The notes beneath the pieces are model-generated. The model did not search any database, was not told the origin of the DNA, and saw only the letters and a list, made by a program, of their open reading frames with translations. A stretch of 64,000 nucleotides of DNA from Bugula neritina (lineage: Eukaryota > Bryozoa > Gymnolaemata > Cheilostomatida > Bugulidae): positions 34,919,504 through 34,983,503 of the forward strand of contig OZ037765.1 of NCBI GenBank assembly GCA_964035545.1, given 5' to 3'. Each line of letters opens with the position of its first letter. Position 1 is the stretch's first letter. Made by a program: the position numbers and the translations under genes. Below are positions 9,343 through 24,000 of this stretch, one piece after another.

Positions 9343-11787
9343 GTGAGTGAAGTTATGTTAGTACTGTAGTACTCTGTTGGAGTTGTGATTTCTCAGTCAG
9401 TAATGATATTGGTTCAAACTGACTGCAAGGAATGCTGCATTTCACTGCTTGACAACTGAATTCAACTTAAGGCATTAACTAACATTTACGTAATCTTGAG
9501 TGACACTGTGTCTACTTGAATATATAACTACTAAACTCTGTTATCTATGAGCTAATGTAAACATAGCTATACCATAAACTATGATAAGGTAGCCATGGTA
9601 TGCTATACATTATACATTCTGTAGGTAACAACACAGCAGGGTAGTTCAACTGTAGCTAATGCAAGGTACAGAGTAGACAGTGTGACAGACTCTGTATGTT
9701 AACAGGTATGTATAAATTATATCTCTAGTCTCTACGTAAGACATGTATATATTAGTATATCATATTAAGTTAGTACCTGCAGTAGCTGGGACTGAGTAAT
9801 GTTGACTCCAACACCTGCTCGCTCAATCACTGTTAGGGTCATCAATCTAGCGCATTGGATTGATTTCAATTCGTTTTTTTATCTAACGAATACTTTATAA
9901 ATTTTTCTTCTACTTTTATTACGTTTTACAATTGGCTACCCAGTGAATGTAAAGCTTTCATCTCATCCACAAAACCCAACAAAACTATCAGAGTTTTGCT
10001 ATATTTATTCAAACTCAGAATATGAATTGTCTAATTTATAATTATTTTGACATTATATAGTGAAAGTGTTGTCGTCTTCTTTTAGGAGATGAATATTTTA
10101 CTGAGTATTGTAATGCATTATAATGAAAGTCTTCTTCACAGTTTTGAGTTGTTTTATTGAGCATTAACTTGTCATGACTTGAATTATTTACTTCAGTGAC
10201 TTGATTTGAGAGTTTTTGTTGATTAAGCACAAAGTTTGAATATTTAAACAAGTCAAAGATATCTAAATTCACATACAATTTACTTTTAGAAAAATCAGCC
10301 ACTCTGAGTGTCTATTTATTGAATTGTAGTTCAAATAATATTAACCAGAAATAGCTGGTTAAACTAAATATAGGCTAAGATATAGGCTACAATGATATTT
10401 TAGCAAATAATAGTAAAGGCTAAATGAATATTTTATTTATACAGGAACAAAACTTGTAGAATTCAGGCTAAATATAGAAAGCTTGTTGATTCAACAACTC
10501 CAACTTATGTTCTCCAGCTGTTGAGGCCCCTTAAAGTTACTAGTTTGCCAAGGTTGCTGTTAGCGAGTTGAGTTTTAGTTATAAAGGGGATATTTTAGTT
10601 CAAGATTTGACTTACGCATCAATTATTGTTTTTGAAAAGAAGATTGTGTACTATTTACTATAGTTACAAAGTCCACTAGAAAAGAAAGTGGGGGGGGAGG
10701 TGGGGTAAACCTATAGTTTGAAACAGAACAGCTGTGGGCGTATTTGTTTATGTGAAGCTTGAAGTTGACACATATATATTATAATATATGATGCATATTG
10801 TCAAAAGTATCTCAACTTGGACTTTGCTTATTGACCAAGCTGTATAGTTTATCAGTGAATGTAAATATGGGTGGATCATAAACACTGATAAGGTAGCTAT
10901 GATATAATATTATATACCTGTATAACGCAGTCTTCGTGTTTATTTGTAGAGTTAACATCACCGTGTTGAATATTAACTTTGCTCTTTGAGCTACCAGCCT
11001 GTTCCCATAGCTTGGCTGTTAACATATATACTAAAAGTTATTTACAGCTCCAGTTCTGTAATAGTCTATATAATATAATATATTTGTTGTATATACTGTA
11101 TGTTTACAGAATCTATAACTTAAGTGATAGTTTTATATAACAATGTTATGGATTTCAGTGGTGTAATGTATGTTAGTATTAATCGAAAGGGGCCGACTCT
11201 ATATTATATACTATTTTGGAGTTCGACTACATCGACCTGTAGCTATGGACAGCAGTGGCACCACTAGTAACCACCAATCAGGACGGACACACTAATTAAT
11301 AGCAGGTGGAGCTAGCTACTCGTAGTTGCAGTGCGCTGAGTAGCTAGCCGGCAGAGCAGCTTGGGACTTCATTTAGAGTAGTTGTGTATAAAGCTCACTA
11401 ATTATGTAATCGTTTCTATTCATGTTAGCAGTGAATAAAACTTCTTGTATTTTGTAAATAATAAACTTGTCTTAGCGTAAACAACCTGGTGTAGCGGCTT
11501 TGTTTAAGTTGACCCACACGTAATATAGTGAACTGCGAAATTCACTACAATAACACTATAGCATTATATTAGAATATCATGTTGCAACTTTACACTATAG
11601 TATTATATTTTAGCATATTGTATTAAAATATCTTATAATAATTTTACATTATGTCGCCATATTAAAAGCCATATTATAATTTTATATGTTAGTATTGCAT
11701 CATAAAGTCGCCTAATTTTCTTCTATATGCTAAGCCTTTCCTTTGTAATTTATTTTCCTTTGTATTATATTGTAGCAGTTGTTACAG
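9343..11787 (+). other. Candidate intron 1 of gene A, no coding signal
   Basis: No credible ORF. An LTR-like stretch (11162-11549, TG..CA, with TATAAAG and two AATAAA signals) could be a solo LTR, but no TSD was found. Confidence 0.4.
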
Positions 11788-12092
11788 ATGAGAATGAAGA
11801 CTATTGAATACAACTAGAACTGTAATCAGTGACTATAGAATGGGTCAACGTAAATCTCTACCTCAGCCTACACCTGCACCTCGAACTCAGCCTACACCTC
11901 CACCTAGACCTGCACCTAGACCTACCCCTGCACCTCGAACTCAGCCTACACCTCCACCTAGACCTGCACCTAGACCTACCCCTGCACCTCGAACTCAGCC
12001 TACACCTCCACCTACCCCTGCACCTAGACCTACCCCTGCACCTCAACCTCCACGTACACCTCGAACTCTACCTACACCTCGACTTCCACCAA
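11788..12092 (+). CDS. Gene A exon 2: MGQRKS start and proline-rich tract
   Basis: The acceptor TTACAG at 11787 precedes a short upstream ORF that ends in TAG before the likely start ATG at 11840. From there 84 residues run MGQRKSLPQ and then (T/R)PxP repeats built from a 54-bp DNA repeat (about 2.5 copies). It ends at a GTTAGT donor (12093), phase 1. The apparent stop TAG lies inside that donor. Gene B keeps the same start, donor and phase. G2 and S6 fit the N-myristoylation consensus; the proline tract suits SH3/WW partners. Both roles are inference. Confidence 0.6.
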
Positions 12093-15000
12093 GTTAGTAA
12101 ATCAATAACTTATACACAGTGTGTCAAATTAGTTCTGTAAGAAGTTAGTAAACACTGAGTGAGTTTCGGTGATAAGCAAAGTTTTACAGGGATTTAGCAA
12201 TTAAAGTTTCTGTCATCTTGCAGACCATTGTCTTTAATCTTCAATCTACTCAAAGAATAATATTTATGGTCTTAGAGAACCTGAGTCTAGGATTATGTTA
12301 TGCCAAGCCAGTTATTATGTATAAAGTGGTGCACACTCTGTAGGGCTGAGAACATCTTGCTGGCTATTCTCTTGAGTGAATGTCTATAATATCTCATGTC
12401 CAACCAATCAGCTTGCTTATTAGCCGCTTTCGGCCAATCACAAACTGACTTCTATAACTCAGCTTTCATTAGGAGTTGCGCTACTTTGTGTGAAAATATT
12501 ACATTCATATATATAAACTAAGATTAAAATATTATAACATGTTTTACTGGCAAGTGGTACTACATATAATCAGTTGAAATAACAAATGCATTTGAAATGT
12601 ATTTTGGAGTTATATACTCTCTCTTGTTTACTTAAACACTGTTTATAGTGTTGAGACACTCTGTTATTTTGATGTCAAAGTTATTATTTATAAAATAATG
12701 AATATTTTGTAGAGAAGTACGAGGTGTGGTTCAACACATCCAGTATAGATGGAGCTGATGATAAGTGGATGAAGAATAGGACTACATACTACACTGTAGA
12801 AGAGATCAAGAATAAAAGTAGACATCATACAGTGACTCATGTTATACTGAAGCATGACATTCCTCCAAATATCAACACACTGTTTCCTCATATCACACAT
12901 CTAGTGGTATTTGAAGTATACAGCAATGCTGACTGGACCAGGTATGATATTGTGTCTAACACATGCCGTATAAGAGAAGAAAATGAGAATTTCTTGTCAA
13001 TAGTGACTATTCATATACTGCTAGCTAGTATTTAGTGACTATTCATACTGCTAGCTAGTATTTAGTGACTATTCATACTGCTAGCTAATATTTAGTGACT
13101 ATTCATACTACTAGCTAGTATTTAGTGACTATTCATACTGTTAGCTAGTATTTAGTGACTATTCATACTGCTAGCTAGTATTTAGTGACTATTCATACTG
13201 CTAGCTAGTATTTAGTGACTATTCATACTGCTAGCTAGTATTTAGTGACTATTCATACTGCTAGCTAGTATTGAGGTTATCTTTAGAGTTATATTTGTTT
13301 TTATATCTGTATGTTATGTTACAGCATATCTTTACTGAAGAATCTTGAGGTATTGAATATATCAGATAATAACCTATCTGAAGGTCTACCTGACAATATA
13401 TTCACATCCTTACTATCATTGACAGAGTTGAACATGGAGTACTGTGTACTGTTAACTCTACCAAACAGGTGTGTATTATATTATAGTGTAGAATGATACT
13501 GTAATATATATATATAATATCTCATCAGTAACTAAGCAACTGTCTGCATACATAGCAAAGGTTTCTACAGTTACACTCAGGTTGAGGATATTCTGTTGAG
13601 ACTAGAGCTAAGCAGTCAGCGTGTAGGAATTTAAGCATTTTCCATGATATTTTTTTAATTGCATTTTTGTTGGGTAGAAGGGATAGGATTTCTACTTGAT
13701 AGCTTACCATGTGTACAGTACTATTTCCTGTGTACTCCGAAGGGTGGTTTGCCTTCTTCCATCTATAAGTACAACATGTAATTGGTTGTTAAATGCAAAC
13801 AAGTCTGACCGTTCTACCTGTCAGGGGCATGAAGTGAATATCTTTCAACCATTGGCTGGTGAGTAATATATCTGTGCATAACACAGATGTTGCAGGATTT
13901 AATTAACTTAGCCATATCTCTACACAGGGCTGTCCACCAGAAGTGGTGCTGAGCCCTCACTCTACACTCATATACCCCCTGATGGCCCTTGTGGCACATT
14001 TCTAAATATCCTGACCGTATAAAGACTAGGGAATATACACCCTGGACTTGTACATTAGCATATTATTATAAGCTGGTAAATAATGTAGGACTGTATAAAG
14101 TTGTGTTAGCCCACCTGTCAAACTCCTACCAATTTTTGGCTGTGGAAATTCTAATATACTTCTATACTGAAAGGGTCTGAGTTTGTAGTTTTTAGTCCTG
14201 TTTCTAATATTTATTATCATAGCACTCACTCTAGCACTCAATACCAACCATATAGATCTCAGGCAGATTAGAATGTTGCTGTCCTCACCATGTAACAGAT
14301 CTTTCATATCTGTATGTTATGTTACAGCATATCTTCACTGAAGAATCTTGAGGTATTGAATATATCAGGGAATAACCTATCTGAAGGTCTACCTGACAAT
14401 ATATTCGCATCCTTACTATCATTGAGAAATTTGAACATGAATCAATGTAGACTACCAACTCTACCAAACAGGTGTGTATTATATTATAGTGTAGAATGAT
14501 ACTGTAATATATATAATATCTCATCAGTAACTCAGCAACTGCATGTCTGCATACATAGCAAAAGTTTCTACAGTTACACTCAGGTTGAGGATAATCTGTT
14601 GAGACTAGAGCTAAGCTGTCAGCTTGTCAGCATTTAAGCATTTTCCATGATAATTTTTTAATTCTGTGTATTTCCCGCCTGCTTTTAGCTGTTAGTCATC
14701 AATGAAAGTGACTTGCATTTGTGTTGGTTAGAAGGGATAGGATTTCTACTTGATAGCTTACCATCTGTACAGTACTACTAATTCCTGTGTACTCTGAAAC
14801 TAGGATATTTCAGATCAGCTATCAGATTTACAAATTGTTAGTTGCTACAGAATTTGGGGTTTAGAGTTCAGACAATAGTTTGTATACAAACACTGCACCC
14901 CACGACCCCAAGCTTTGTGCTGCATTCATCAATTCCCATCAGATTTTATCCTATGCAGTTGGTGGTTGTTGAGTGCTGATTGGCTGATTTGTTCTACTTG

Positions 15001-18000
15001 TATCAAGTGCTGCAAGCCTGAATGTTTTCTCTTTTACTGGAAGATCATTTATTCAGTTTAAAAAGTTACGATTATATAAACATGAAGGCTGGTTGCCTTC
15101 TTCCATGTATAAGTACAACATATAATTGGTGGTGGAATGCAAACAAGTCTGACCCTCCCACCTGTCAGGGGCTTGAAGTGAATTTTTCAACCAATGGTTG
15201 GTGAGTAATAGCTCTGTGCATAACACGGATGTTGCAGGATTTAATTAACTTAGCCATATCTCTATACAGAGCTGGCCACTAGAAGTGGTGCTGAGCCCTC
15301 ACTCTATAACATTCATATACCCCCTGATGGCCCTTGTGACACATTTCTAAATATCCTGACTGTATAAAGACTATGGAATGTACACCCTGGGCTTGTACAT
15401 TAGCATATTATTATAAGCTGGTAAATAATGTAGGACTGTAGAAAGCTGTGTTAGCCCACCTGTCAAACTGCTACCATTTTTTGGTCGTGCAAAATCTAAT
15501 ACTTTGATACTGATAGAGTCTGAGTTTGTAGCTTTTAGTCTCGTTTCTAATATTTATTATCATAGCACTCACTCTAGCACTCAATACCAACCATATGAAA
15601 CTCAGGCAGGTTAGAATGTTGCTGTCCTCACCATGTAACAGATCTTTCATATCTGTATGTTATGTTACAGCATATCTTCACTGGAGAATCTTGAGGTATT
15701 GAATATATCAAGGAATAACCTCTCTAAAGGACTACCTGACAATATATTCACATCCTTACTATCATTGAAAGAGTTGAATATGATGAGGTGTAAACTGTCA
15801 ACTCTACCAAACAGGTGTGTATTATATTATAGTGTAGAATGGTACAGTAATATATATATATATAATAACTCATCAGTAACTCAGCAACTGTCTGCATACA
15901 TAGCAAAGGTTTCTACAGTTACACTCAAGTTGAGGATATTCTGTTGAGACTAGAGCTAAGCTATCAGCATGTCAGCATTTAAGCATTTTCCATGATAATT
16001 TTTTAATTATACATGTATTTTTACCTGCTTTTAGCATTTAGTCATTTAGGGAGACGAATGGTATTTGTGTTTGTTAGAAGGGATAGGATTTTTACTTGAT
16101 AGCTTACCATGTGTACAGTACTAATTCCTGTGTACTCTGAAGCTAGGATATTTCAGATCAGCTATCAGATTTACAAGTTGTTAGATGTTACAGAATTTGG
16201 GGTTCAGAGTTCAGTCAATATAGTTTGTATACAGACACTGCACCCCACGACCCCAAGCTTTGTGCTGCATTCATCAATTCCCATTAGATTTTATCCCATG
16301 CAGTTGGTGGTTGTTGAGTGCTGATTGGCTGAGTTGTTCCACTTGTATCACGTGCTGCAAGGCCGAATGTTTTCTCTTTTACTGGGAGTTCATCTATTCA
16401 GTTTAAAAAATTACAATTATAAACATGAAGGATGGTTTGCTTTCTTCCATCTATAAGTACAACATATATTTGGTTTTTGAATGCAAACAAGTCTGACCCT
16501 TCTACCTGTCAGGGGCTTGAAGTGAATATCTTTCAACCATTGGTTGGTGAGTAATTTCTCTGTGCATAACACAGATGTTGCAGGATTTAATTAACTTAGC
16601 CATATCTCTACACAGGACTAGCCACCAAAAATGGTGCTGAGTCCTCACTCTACACTCATGTACCCCCTGATGGCCTTTGTGACACATTTCTAAATATCCT
16701 GACTGTAAAGACTAGGGAATATACACCCTGGACTTGTACATCAGCATATTAAAAGCTGCTAAATAATGCTGGACTGTATAAAGCTGTGTTAGCCCACCTG
16801 TCAAACTGCTACCACTTTTGGTCGTGCAAAGTCTATTACGCGGTCTGAGTTTGTAGTTTTTAGTCTTGTTTCTAATGGAACTCAGGCATATTAGAATGTT
16901 GTTGCCCTCACCATGTAACAGATATTTCATACCTGTATGTTGTGTTACAGCATGTCTTCACTGAAGACTCTTGAGGTATTGAATATATCTGAAGGTCTAC
17001 CTGAAAATATATTCACATCCTTACCATCATTGAAAAGGTTGTATATGATGGACTATAAACTGTCAACTCTACCAAACAGGTGTGTATTATATTATAGTGT
17101 AGAATGATACTGTGATATATATAATATCTCATCAGTAACTCAGTTGCGTTTATACCTCTGCTGAAAAAATTTCCGAGTTTCAGTTAATAACCCTTGTCTG
17201 GGTACCCCTTTATAGTCAAACTGAAAATCGTTGAATTCATATTGATGCGGAAGCACACTTTCTAAAATTGAAATCTGACTATTTGATGCCCTTTGTAAAT
17301 ATTCTGACGGTAAAGACTAGGGAATATACACCCTGGACTTGTACATTAGCATATTATTTTAAGCTGGTAAATAATGTAGGACTGTATAAAGCTGTGTTAG
17401 CCAACCTATCAAACTGCTACCATTTTCGGCTGTGCAAATTCTATTACTTTTGTACTGATAGGGTCTGAGTTGGTAGTTTTTAGTCCCGTTTCTAATATTT
17501 ATTATCATAGCACTCACTCTAGCACTCCATACTAACCATATGAAAGTCAGGCAGATTAGAATGTTGCTGTCCTCACCATGTAACAGATATTTCATACCTG
17601 TATGTTATGTTACAGCATGTCTTCCCTGAAGAATCTTGAGGTATTGGATATATCAGGGAATAACCTATCTGAAGGTCTACCTGACAATATATTCACATCC
17701 TTACTATCATTGAGAGAGTTGTACATGAGATACTGTGAACTGTCAACTCTACCAAACAGGTATGTATTATATTATAGTGTAGAATGATGCTGTAATATAT
17801 ATAATATCTCATCAGTAACTCAGCAACTGTCTGCATACATAGCAAAGGTTACTACAGTTACACTCAGGTTGAGGATATTCTGTCAACATTTAAAATTATT
17901 CAAAGTTATTCTATAAAACTCATTTGTTAACTGGCATTTTGTAACTTAACCAGTTCTCGGTCTATGATTTGTCTATACAAGAAACTGCTTTCTTTGTTTA

Positions 18001-21000
18001 TTAGAGTTATCTTCCCTCTAATATAACCAACTTTGTCACTCACACTTCTGTTATGTCATATTGGACCTCTGCAGCTCAAACCAAACTGTCACACAACTTA
18101 TTTAAAGTTTCTCCAAATTCTCATTTACTACTTGACTACTAACTGACTCCGTTAGTTCTCAGTCTATGATTTACCAGATCTTAGGCTATAGAATGAGTTC
18201 ATACCTGTATGTTATGTTACAGCATGTCTTCACTGAAGAATCTTGAGGTATTTAATATATCAGGGAATAACCTATCTGAAGGTCTACCTGACAATATATT
18301 CACATCCTTACTATCATTGAGAGAGTTGTACATGGAGAGCTGTAAACTGCCAACTCTACCAAACAGGTGTGTATTATATTATAGTGTAGAATGATACTGT
18401 AACATATATAGTATCTCATCAGTAACTCAGCAACTGTCTGTATACATAGCAAAGGTTACTACAGTTACCCTCAGGTTGCGGATATTCTGTTAAGACTAGA
18501 GCTAAACTGTCAGCATTTAAGCCATTTTCCATGATAATTTTATATTTCTGTGTATTTTCCGCCTGCTTTTAACTGTCAGTCATCAATGAAAGCGACTTGC
18601 ATTTTTGTTGGTTAGAAGGGATAGGATTTCTACTTGATAGCTTACCATGTGTACAGTACTAATCCCTGTGTACTCTGAAGCTAGGATATTTCAGATCAGC
18701 TATCAGATTTACAAGTTGTTAGAAGCTACAGAATTTGGGGTTTAGAGTTCAGACAATAGTTTGTATACAAACACTGCACCCCACGACCCCAAGCTTTGTG
18801 CTGCATTCATCAATTCCCATCAGATTTTATCCCATGCAGTTGTTGGTTGTTGAGTGCTGATTGGCTGAGTTGTTCCACTTGCATCACGTGCTGCAAGGCC
18901 GAATGTTTTCTCTTTTACTGGAAGTTCATCTATTCAGTTTAAAAAATTACAATTATAAACACGAAAGGTGATTTGCCTTCTTCCATCTATAAGTACAACG
19001 TATAATTGGTTGTTGAATGCAAACAAGTCTAACCCTCCTACCCGTCAGGGGCTTGAAGTGAATATCTTTCAACCATTGGTTGGTGAGTAATACCTCTGTG
19101 CATAACACAGATGTTGCAGGATTGAATTAACTTAGCCATCTCTCTACACAGGACTAGCCACCAGAAGTGGTGCTGAGCCCTCACTCTACATTCATGTACC
19201 CCCTGATGGCCCTTGTAGCACATATCTAAATATCCTGACTGTAAAGATTAGGAAATGTACACCCTGGACTTGTACATTAGCATATTAATATAAGCTGGTA
19301 AATAATGTAGGACTATATAAAGCTGTGTTAGCCCACCTGTCAAACCGCTACCATTTTTCGGTCGTGCAAATTCTAGTGCTTTTTTACTGAAAGGGTCTGA
19401 GTTTGTAGTTTTTAGTCTCGTTTCTAATATTTATTATCATAGCACTCACTCTAGCACTCAATACCAACCATATGAAACTCAGGCAGGTTAGAATGTTGCT
19501 GTCCTCACCATGTAACAGATCTTTCATACCTGTATGTTATGTTACAGCATGTCTTCACTGAAGAATCTTGAGGTATTGAATATATCATGGAGTAGACTAT
19601 CTAAAGGTCTACCTGACACTATATTCATATCCTTACTATCATTGAGAGAGTTGAACATGAGGAACTGTAGACTGCCAACTCTACCAAACAGGTGTGTATT
19701 ATATTATAGTGTAGAATAATACTGTAATATATATAGTATCTCATCAGTAACTCAGCAACTGTCTGCATACATAGCAAAGGTTTCTACAGTTACACTCAAT
19801 TTGAGGATATTCTGTTGAGACTAGAGCTAAGCTGTCAGTAATTTCTATGACGTCACAGCTGCCATAAGGCTTTGGTTTACTGGTCATAAAATAATTTAAG
19901 CTTCATCAGTTTATATATTTGAATTTTTAAAAAATTGGCTCAAAGTTTGGGTATCTAACAAATTTTATCTAGCAAAAATAGAAGCAGAATAGGTGGTAGT
20001 GAAATTATCATTGGACGTCAACAATGACTCAACCATGATTTTTTACACTTTCATTCAGCTGGTAGAATTGAAAATAAAATTGTTTTCTTTTATGTTCAAG
20101 ACAAGACAACTGCATAGAAAGGAGTAGTTTTTTAGTCAATTCCATGGAAGAGTAGTGATTTGCACATTTGACAAAGTTACGTTAGCAGATTTAACTGAAT
20201 ACTGGTATTCATTTTCACCCTTACTTTTGCAAGTTATGTAGATAATACCAAATCTACTTCTAATTAGTCAAGTATTAGATACTATCCCCAGCTGCAGGCT
20301 AGCTATACAATAACTATTTGCAGTGTGCAGCAATATATATATCATTTGGTATAAACAGAAATGATTAGTAAGGTATGATTATTAGATTGTGTAAACAATG
20401 CATAGAATATACTGTGATATCTGGTAACAACATTTACCAGATGACAACTAAATATATATTTCTATATCAACAAACCCTGCCTTTGTTTGAACTCTCTATT
20501 ATTTGTGATGTTTACCAAAGCAGTTCATTCAAAGGTCAAGGACACATTGTTTAACTATAATATATAACTATTTTATAACTTTCTATATTACCCAATAATG
20601 TAATGAATATATTTGCAATGTTAACTTCTAGACATTATCATTCAACAAAGAGGGTGCTCTTATTTCTGCATGAAGTCAAATTTTTGATATAAAAGTTATC
20701 ATGTGATAGTAAAGATGCTTCAACTTGTACTGACAGTGTATAGTGTTCTGTTTACTAGCATACAGAGTCTACAGAAGTTAGAGGAGCTGGACATATCAGG
20801 TAATACCTTCACGAGTTTACCATCTCCTGTGTGCACACTGAGTAGTCTGCAGAAACTGGATATATCCTTCAACCACTCCCTGACATCCTTAAATCCTGAG
20901 ATACTACAGCTAACTCAACTTCATACACTGTATTTAGATCATTGTAATGCTCTCACATCTCCTCCACTAGAAGTATGTAAGAGAGGAGTAGATGATGTGA

Positions 21001-24000
21001 GACAATACTACACAGACTTGGCTAAAGGTGCTGGTAGAAGTCTTCCATTTGCTACTATAGCTGTACTGGGTAATATGATGGCTGGGAAGACCAGTCTAAT
21101 CAGAACATTACAGAATGCTGACAGAAAGAGAGTTCTGACCAACAGAGGGCCAGATGCTGTGAGAGATGAGACAACAAAGGTGTTTAATGTTGAAGAAGTG
21201 GAGGTGGATGGTACAGTACTCCGTGTCATCGATATGGGAGGCCAGGAGGTCTACCATATCACCTATCAACTGACACTGAGACAGAATTGTATTCCAGTCA
21301 TAGTAGTCAACATGGAACAGTATGAGGAGATCTCAAGTGATTCAACACACAGAGAAGCTGTTAGAAGATTAGCCTTTGATTACATGTCTCACCTCTACCT
21401 GGCTAACCCAACTCTTGGTGCCCCAAAACTTATCTTCACACATAAAGATAAGTTTCAAAGTGCAGAATTCCAAAAGCTTCAAAAAAATTTCCTTGGAACT
21501 TCAAATCAACTGTGTGAGGAGATGATCAGGGAAGAGAAAGCATTGGGTGGACAATTTGCTCAAATCAAACATTTCAGTGAATCAACTGAAAGAGTCTTTC
21601 TTGATGAGGACATTTATGAGGTGGGGAAAGATGATAGGTATGAAGTGTTTGACCAGATCAAGGAGTCTCTTCTTCAAACCAGTCAACATTTTGTGAAATC
21701 TTTACCTCTGGTTTGGGAGGAAGTGAATGAAAAAGTGCTGTCTATTCCCTCTGTGTACAGCACCTTTGATGAGATACTGAAATACTTACAAACCGAACTT
21801 CAAACCATTGAGTCAAGTCAGCTGGACATCATCCTCACATACATGCATGACTGTGGCAAAGTCTTGTGGTATAAAGATATCAGCTCTCTCCAGCCATACG
21901 TATTCCATAAGATTTCACAAGTCACCAAACTTCTCTGTGTTTTGTATCATCATGATCCTAACATATGGCAGAGTAGAGTTGACAAGTTCCAGCCATATTT
22001 TTCAGAGGATGGGATGTCTGTTGAAAAAGAAGACTTTGAGAGATTTGTTAATCATTTCACTGAGACTGGTTTGATGATGCAATGCCTTCTCACTCATCTG
22101 GTTAAACAAGAAACATCATTTACCAGTCTGGAAGACGTAGAAGTTGCTGTGTGCTTGCTTCGCACATTCCGTCTGTTATATGGTCCTTTACCTGGTGATT
22201 CCAAGGAGCCCTGTTTTATTGTTCCCCAGTTTGCTAACGACTTCTTTGATACCTCTTACTCTTCGCCAAAGAATATGCTCCTTCGAGTTGAAACTAAATT
22301 CAATGGTCTAGCCCTGCCACACTATGTCTATCAGCAGATGAGTGTTGGTTTGTTGGAGTTGTTTCCAGACGAGTTTGCTGTGGTTAAAGTGAGAAGAAAT
22401 GGAGCCAATGTCTATCAAGATGGTATCTACACACAGCTGGTACACGACTTTACATCTAGAAAAGTGTCACTCCACGTGTCATCTACTGCTGCCAACATCA
22501 GCAGAATGTGGGAGAGACTCATCACCACCAACAACAACATCCTCAGACATGTCCTAGAAACTTGGACAGCAAGTAGACCAGTCACTACATGCTACTGTGC
22601 TCACTGTCTTCTGCTAGGACTTCCTTGTCCTAAGAAGGTGATCAATCCTCCGTGGTGTCTTCGCTCTTTGAAACATTCCACACCACGTCCCGGACTGTGT
22701 AGTGGATCTTCAACAACTCTGTGTGGTTATGAGGAGATACCGAGTGCTCTTCTCTATCCATGTATGTTTGCATTCAGTTTGAAGTGAATATCTAGTTTTG
22801 CTCGCTTTCATCAGTCTTTCTACTATTTATGTTCTGATAGTAATAAACATATAACTTCCATGTGGTAACTGACAATGTTTTATTCTCCAGGCAGCCCTCT
22901 TTCTTCAGAAGAAGCTGATAACATAAAAAAACGCGTCACCAAACTGAGATCTGCAAGAGAAGAGACTGCTTCAACTGTCCCTGGTATGATCAGTTTTCTA
23001 TCATAAACTGTTACTGTTAGAAGTGACATCCTCTGCCTGAGCTCAGTCATATGTAAACAGCAATAGACAAGAACTCATTACACTCAGTTATATAGGACAA
23101 AATCACTCAGCTTCAATTATTAAATTTGATCTATATAATTACTGATTAAAAGTGGAAAATATGATTCTGTTCCTTGTTTACAGTTATTTGGATAATTAGT
23201 ATCTGTTACTTAGCACTGAACATATCTCCTTTTTTGTTTATTTTAGGAATAGGTGAAGATGATAACCTCAGTGAATGCTCTGATGTAGAAGAGGAAGGAT
23301 ATGCTGATTTTACTAAAGATGACCTTGAACCTTTTATATTTATGGTTGATGGCATGCAACTGAAACCTACCAACAGTGAAAGAGTTAAACAGAAGTTTGA
23401 CAACTACCAGCAGGTAAAACAAATAATATTGTCTCTGACTATTTCCTAAATCATTGAATATTTTTTCAAAAATATTGGGTTACATCACATAATTTCTAAA
23501 AATGTGATTGTTATTCTATTTATCCACTTTTAGTAAGATAAAATTGATTGGTTTACAGGTTTATGCAATGAGTGACCCTGTGAGAGGTCGTGTCATGATC
23601 ATAAACAATGAGAGATTCTTTAGAGATGATGGCAGTGAATTGACTGAGGCAACCCGAGATGGTTCATACATCGACTATGTTAACATCAAAACTCTGTTGA
23701 AAGACATGGGATTTGTTGTAGCCAATGAAGATGATCCTCTGTTTGACCTGAGTAAACAGGTTACTGTATCAACCTCTTATCTTTTTGTGTAGTTCCTTCT
23801 CCCTAGGGCCTATAGACTGTCACTAGCTATCAAATACTATCCAGTACAGAGATGTATTGTAGTCCAAGAAGTCTACACCGTGTTTACCATGGTGTTCAAA
23901 TTAATAGTTTTATAATTTTACAATTATAGTGCGTGGGTTTTATTGTGCGTAGCAGGTATCCTCTTCTAGTTAAGCAATCACTCGGGTAGTAGCCGGATAA

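Noticed and set aside
11162-11549. Solo LTR in gene A intron 1
   Set aside because: TG..CA ends and poly(A) signals are suggestive, but no target duplication or partner was found, so it is mentioned only within the intron entry.
11829-12140. Alternative frames through the proline-rich repeat (LHLHLD and Arg/Cys-rich)
   Set aside because: They are shadows of a repeated DNA unit; the frame used joins exon 3 in phase and is kept in gene B.
20703-20758. ATG at 20703 as the start of a separate Roc-COR gene
   Set aside because: The TTTACTAG acceptor at 20751-20758 with matching phase, conserved in gene B, marks this as intron read-through.
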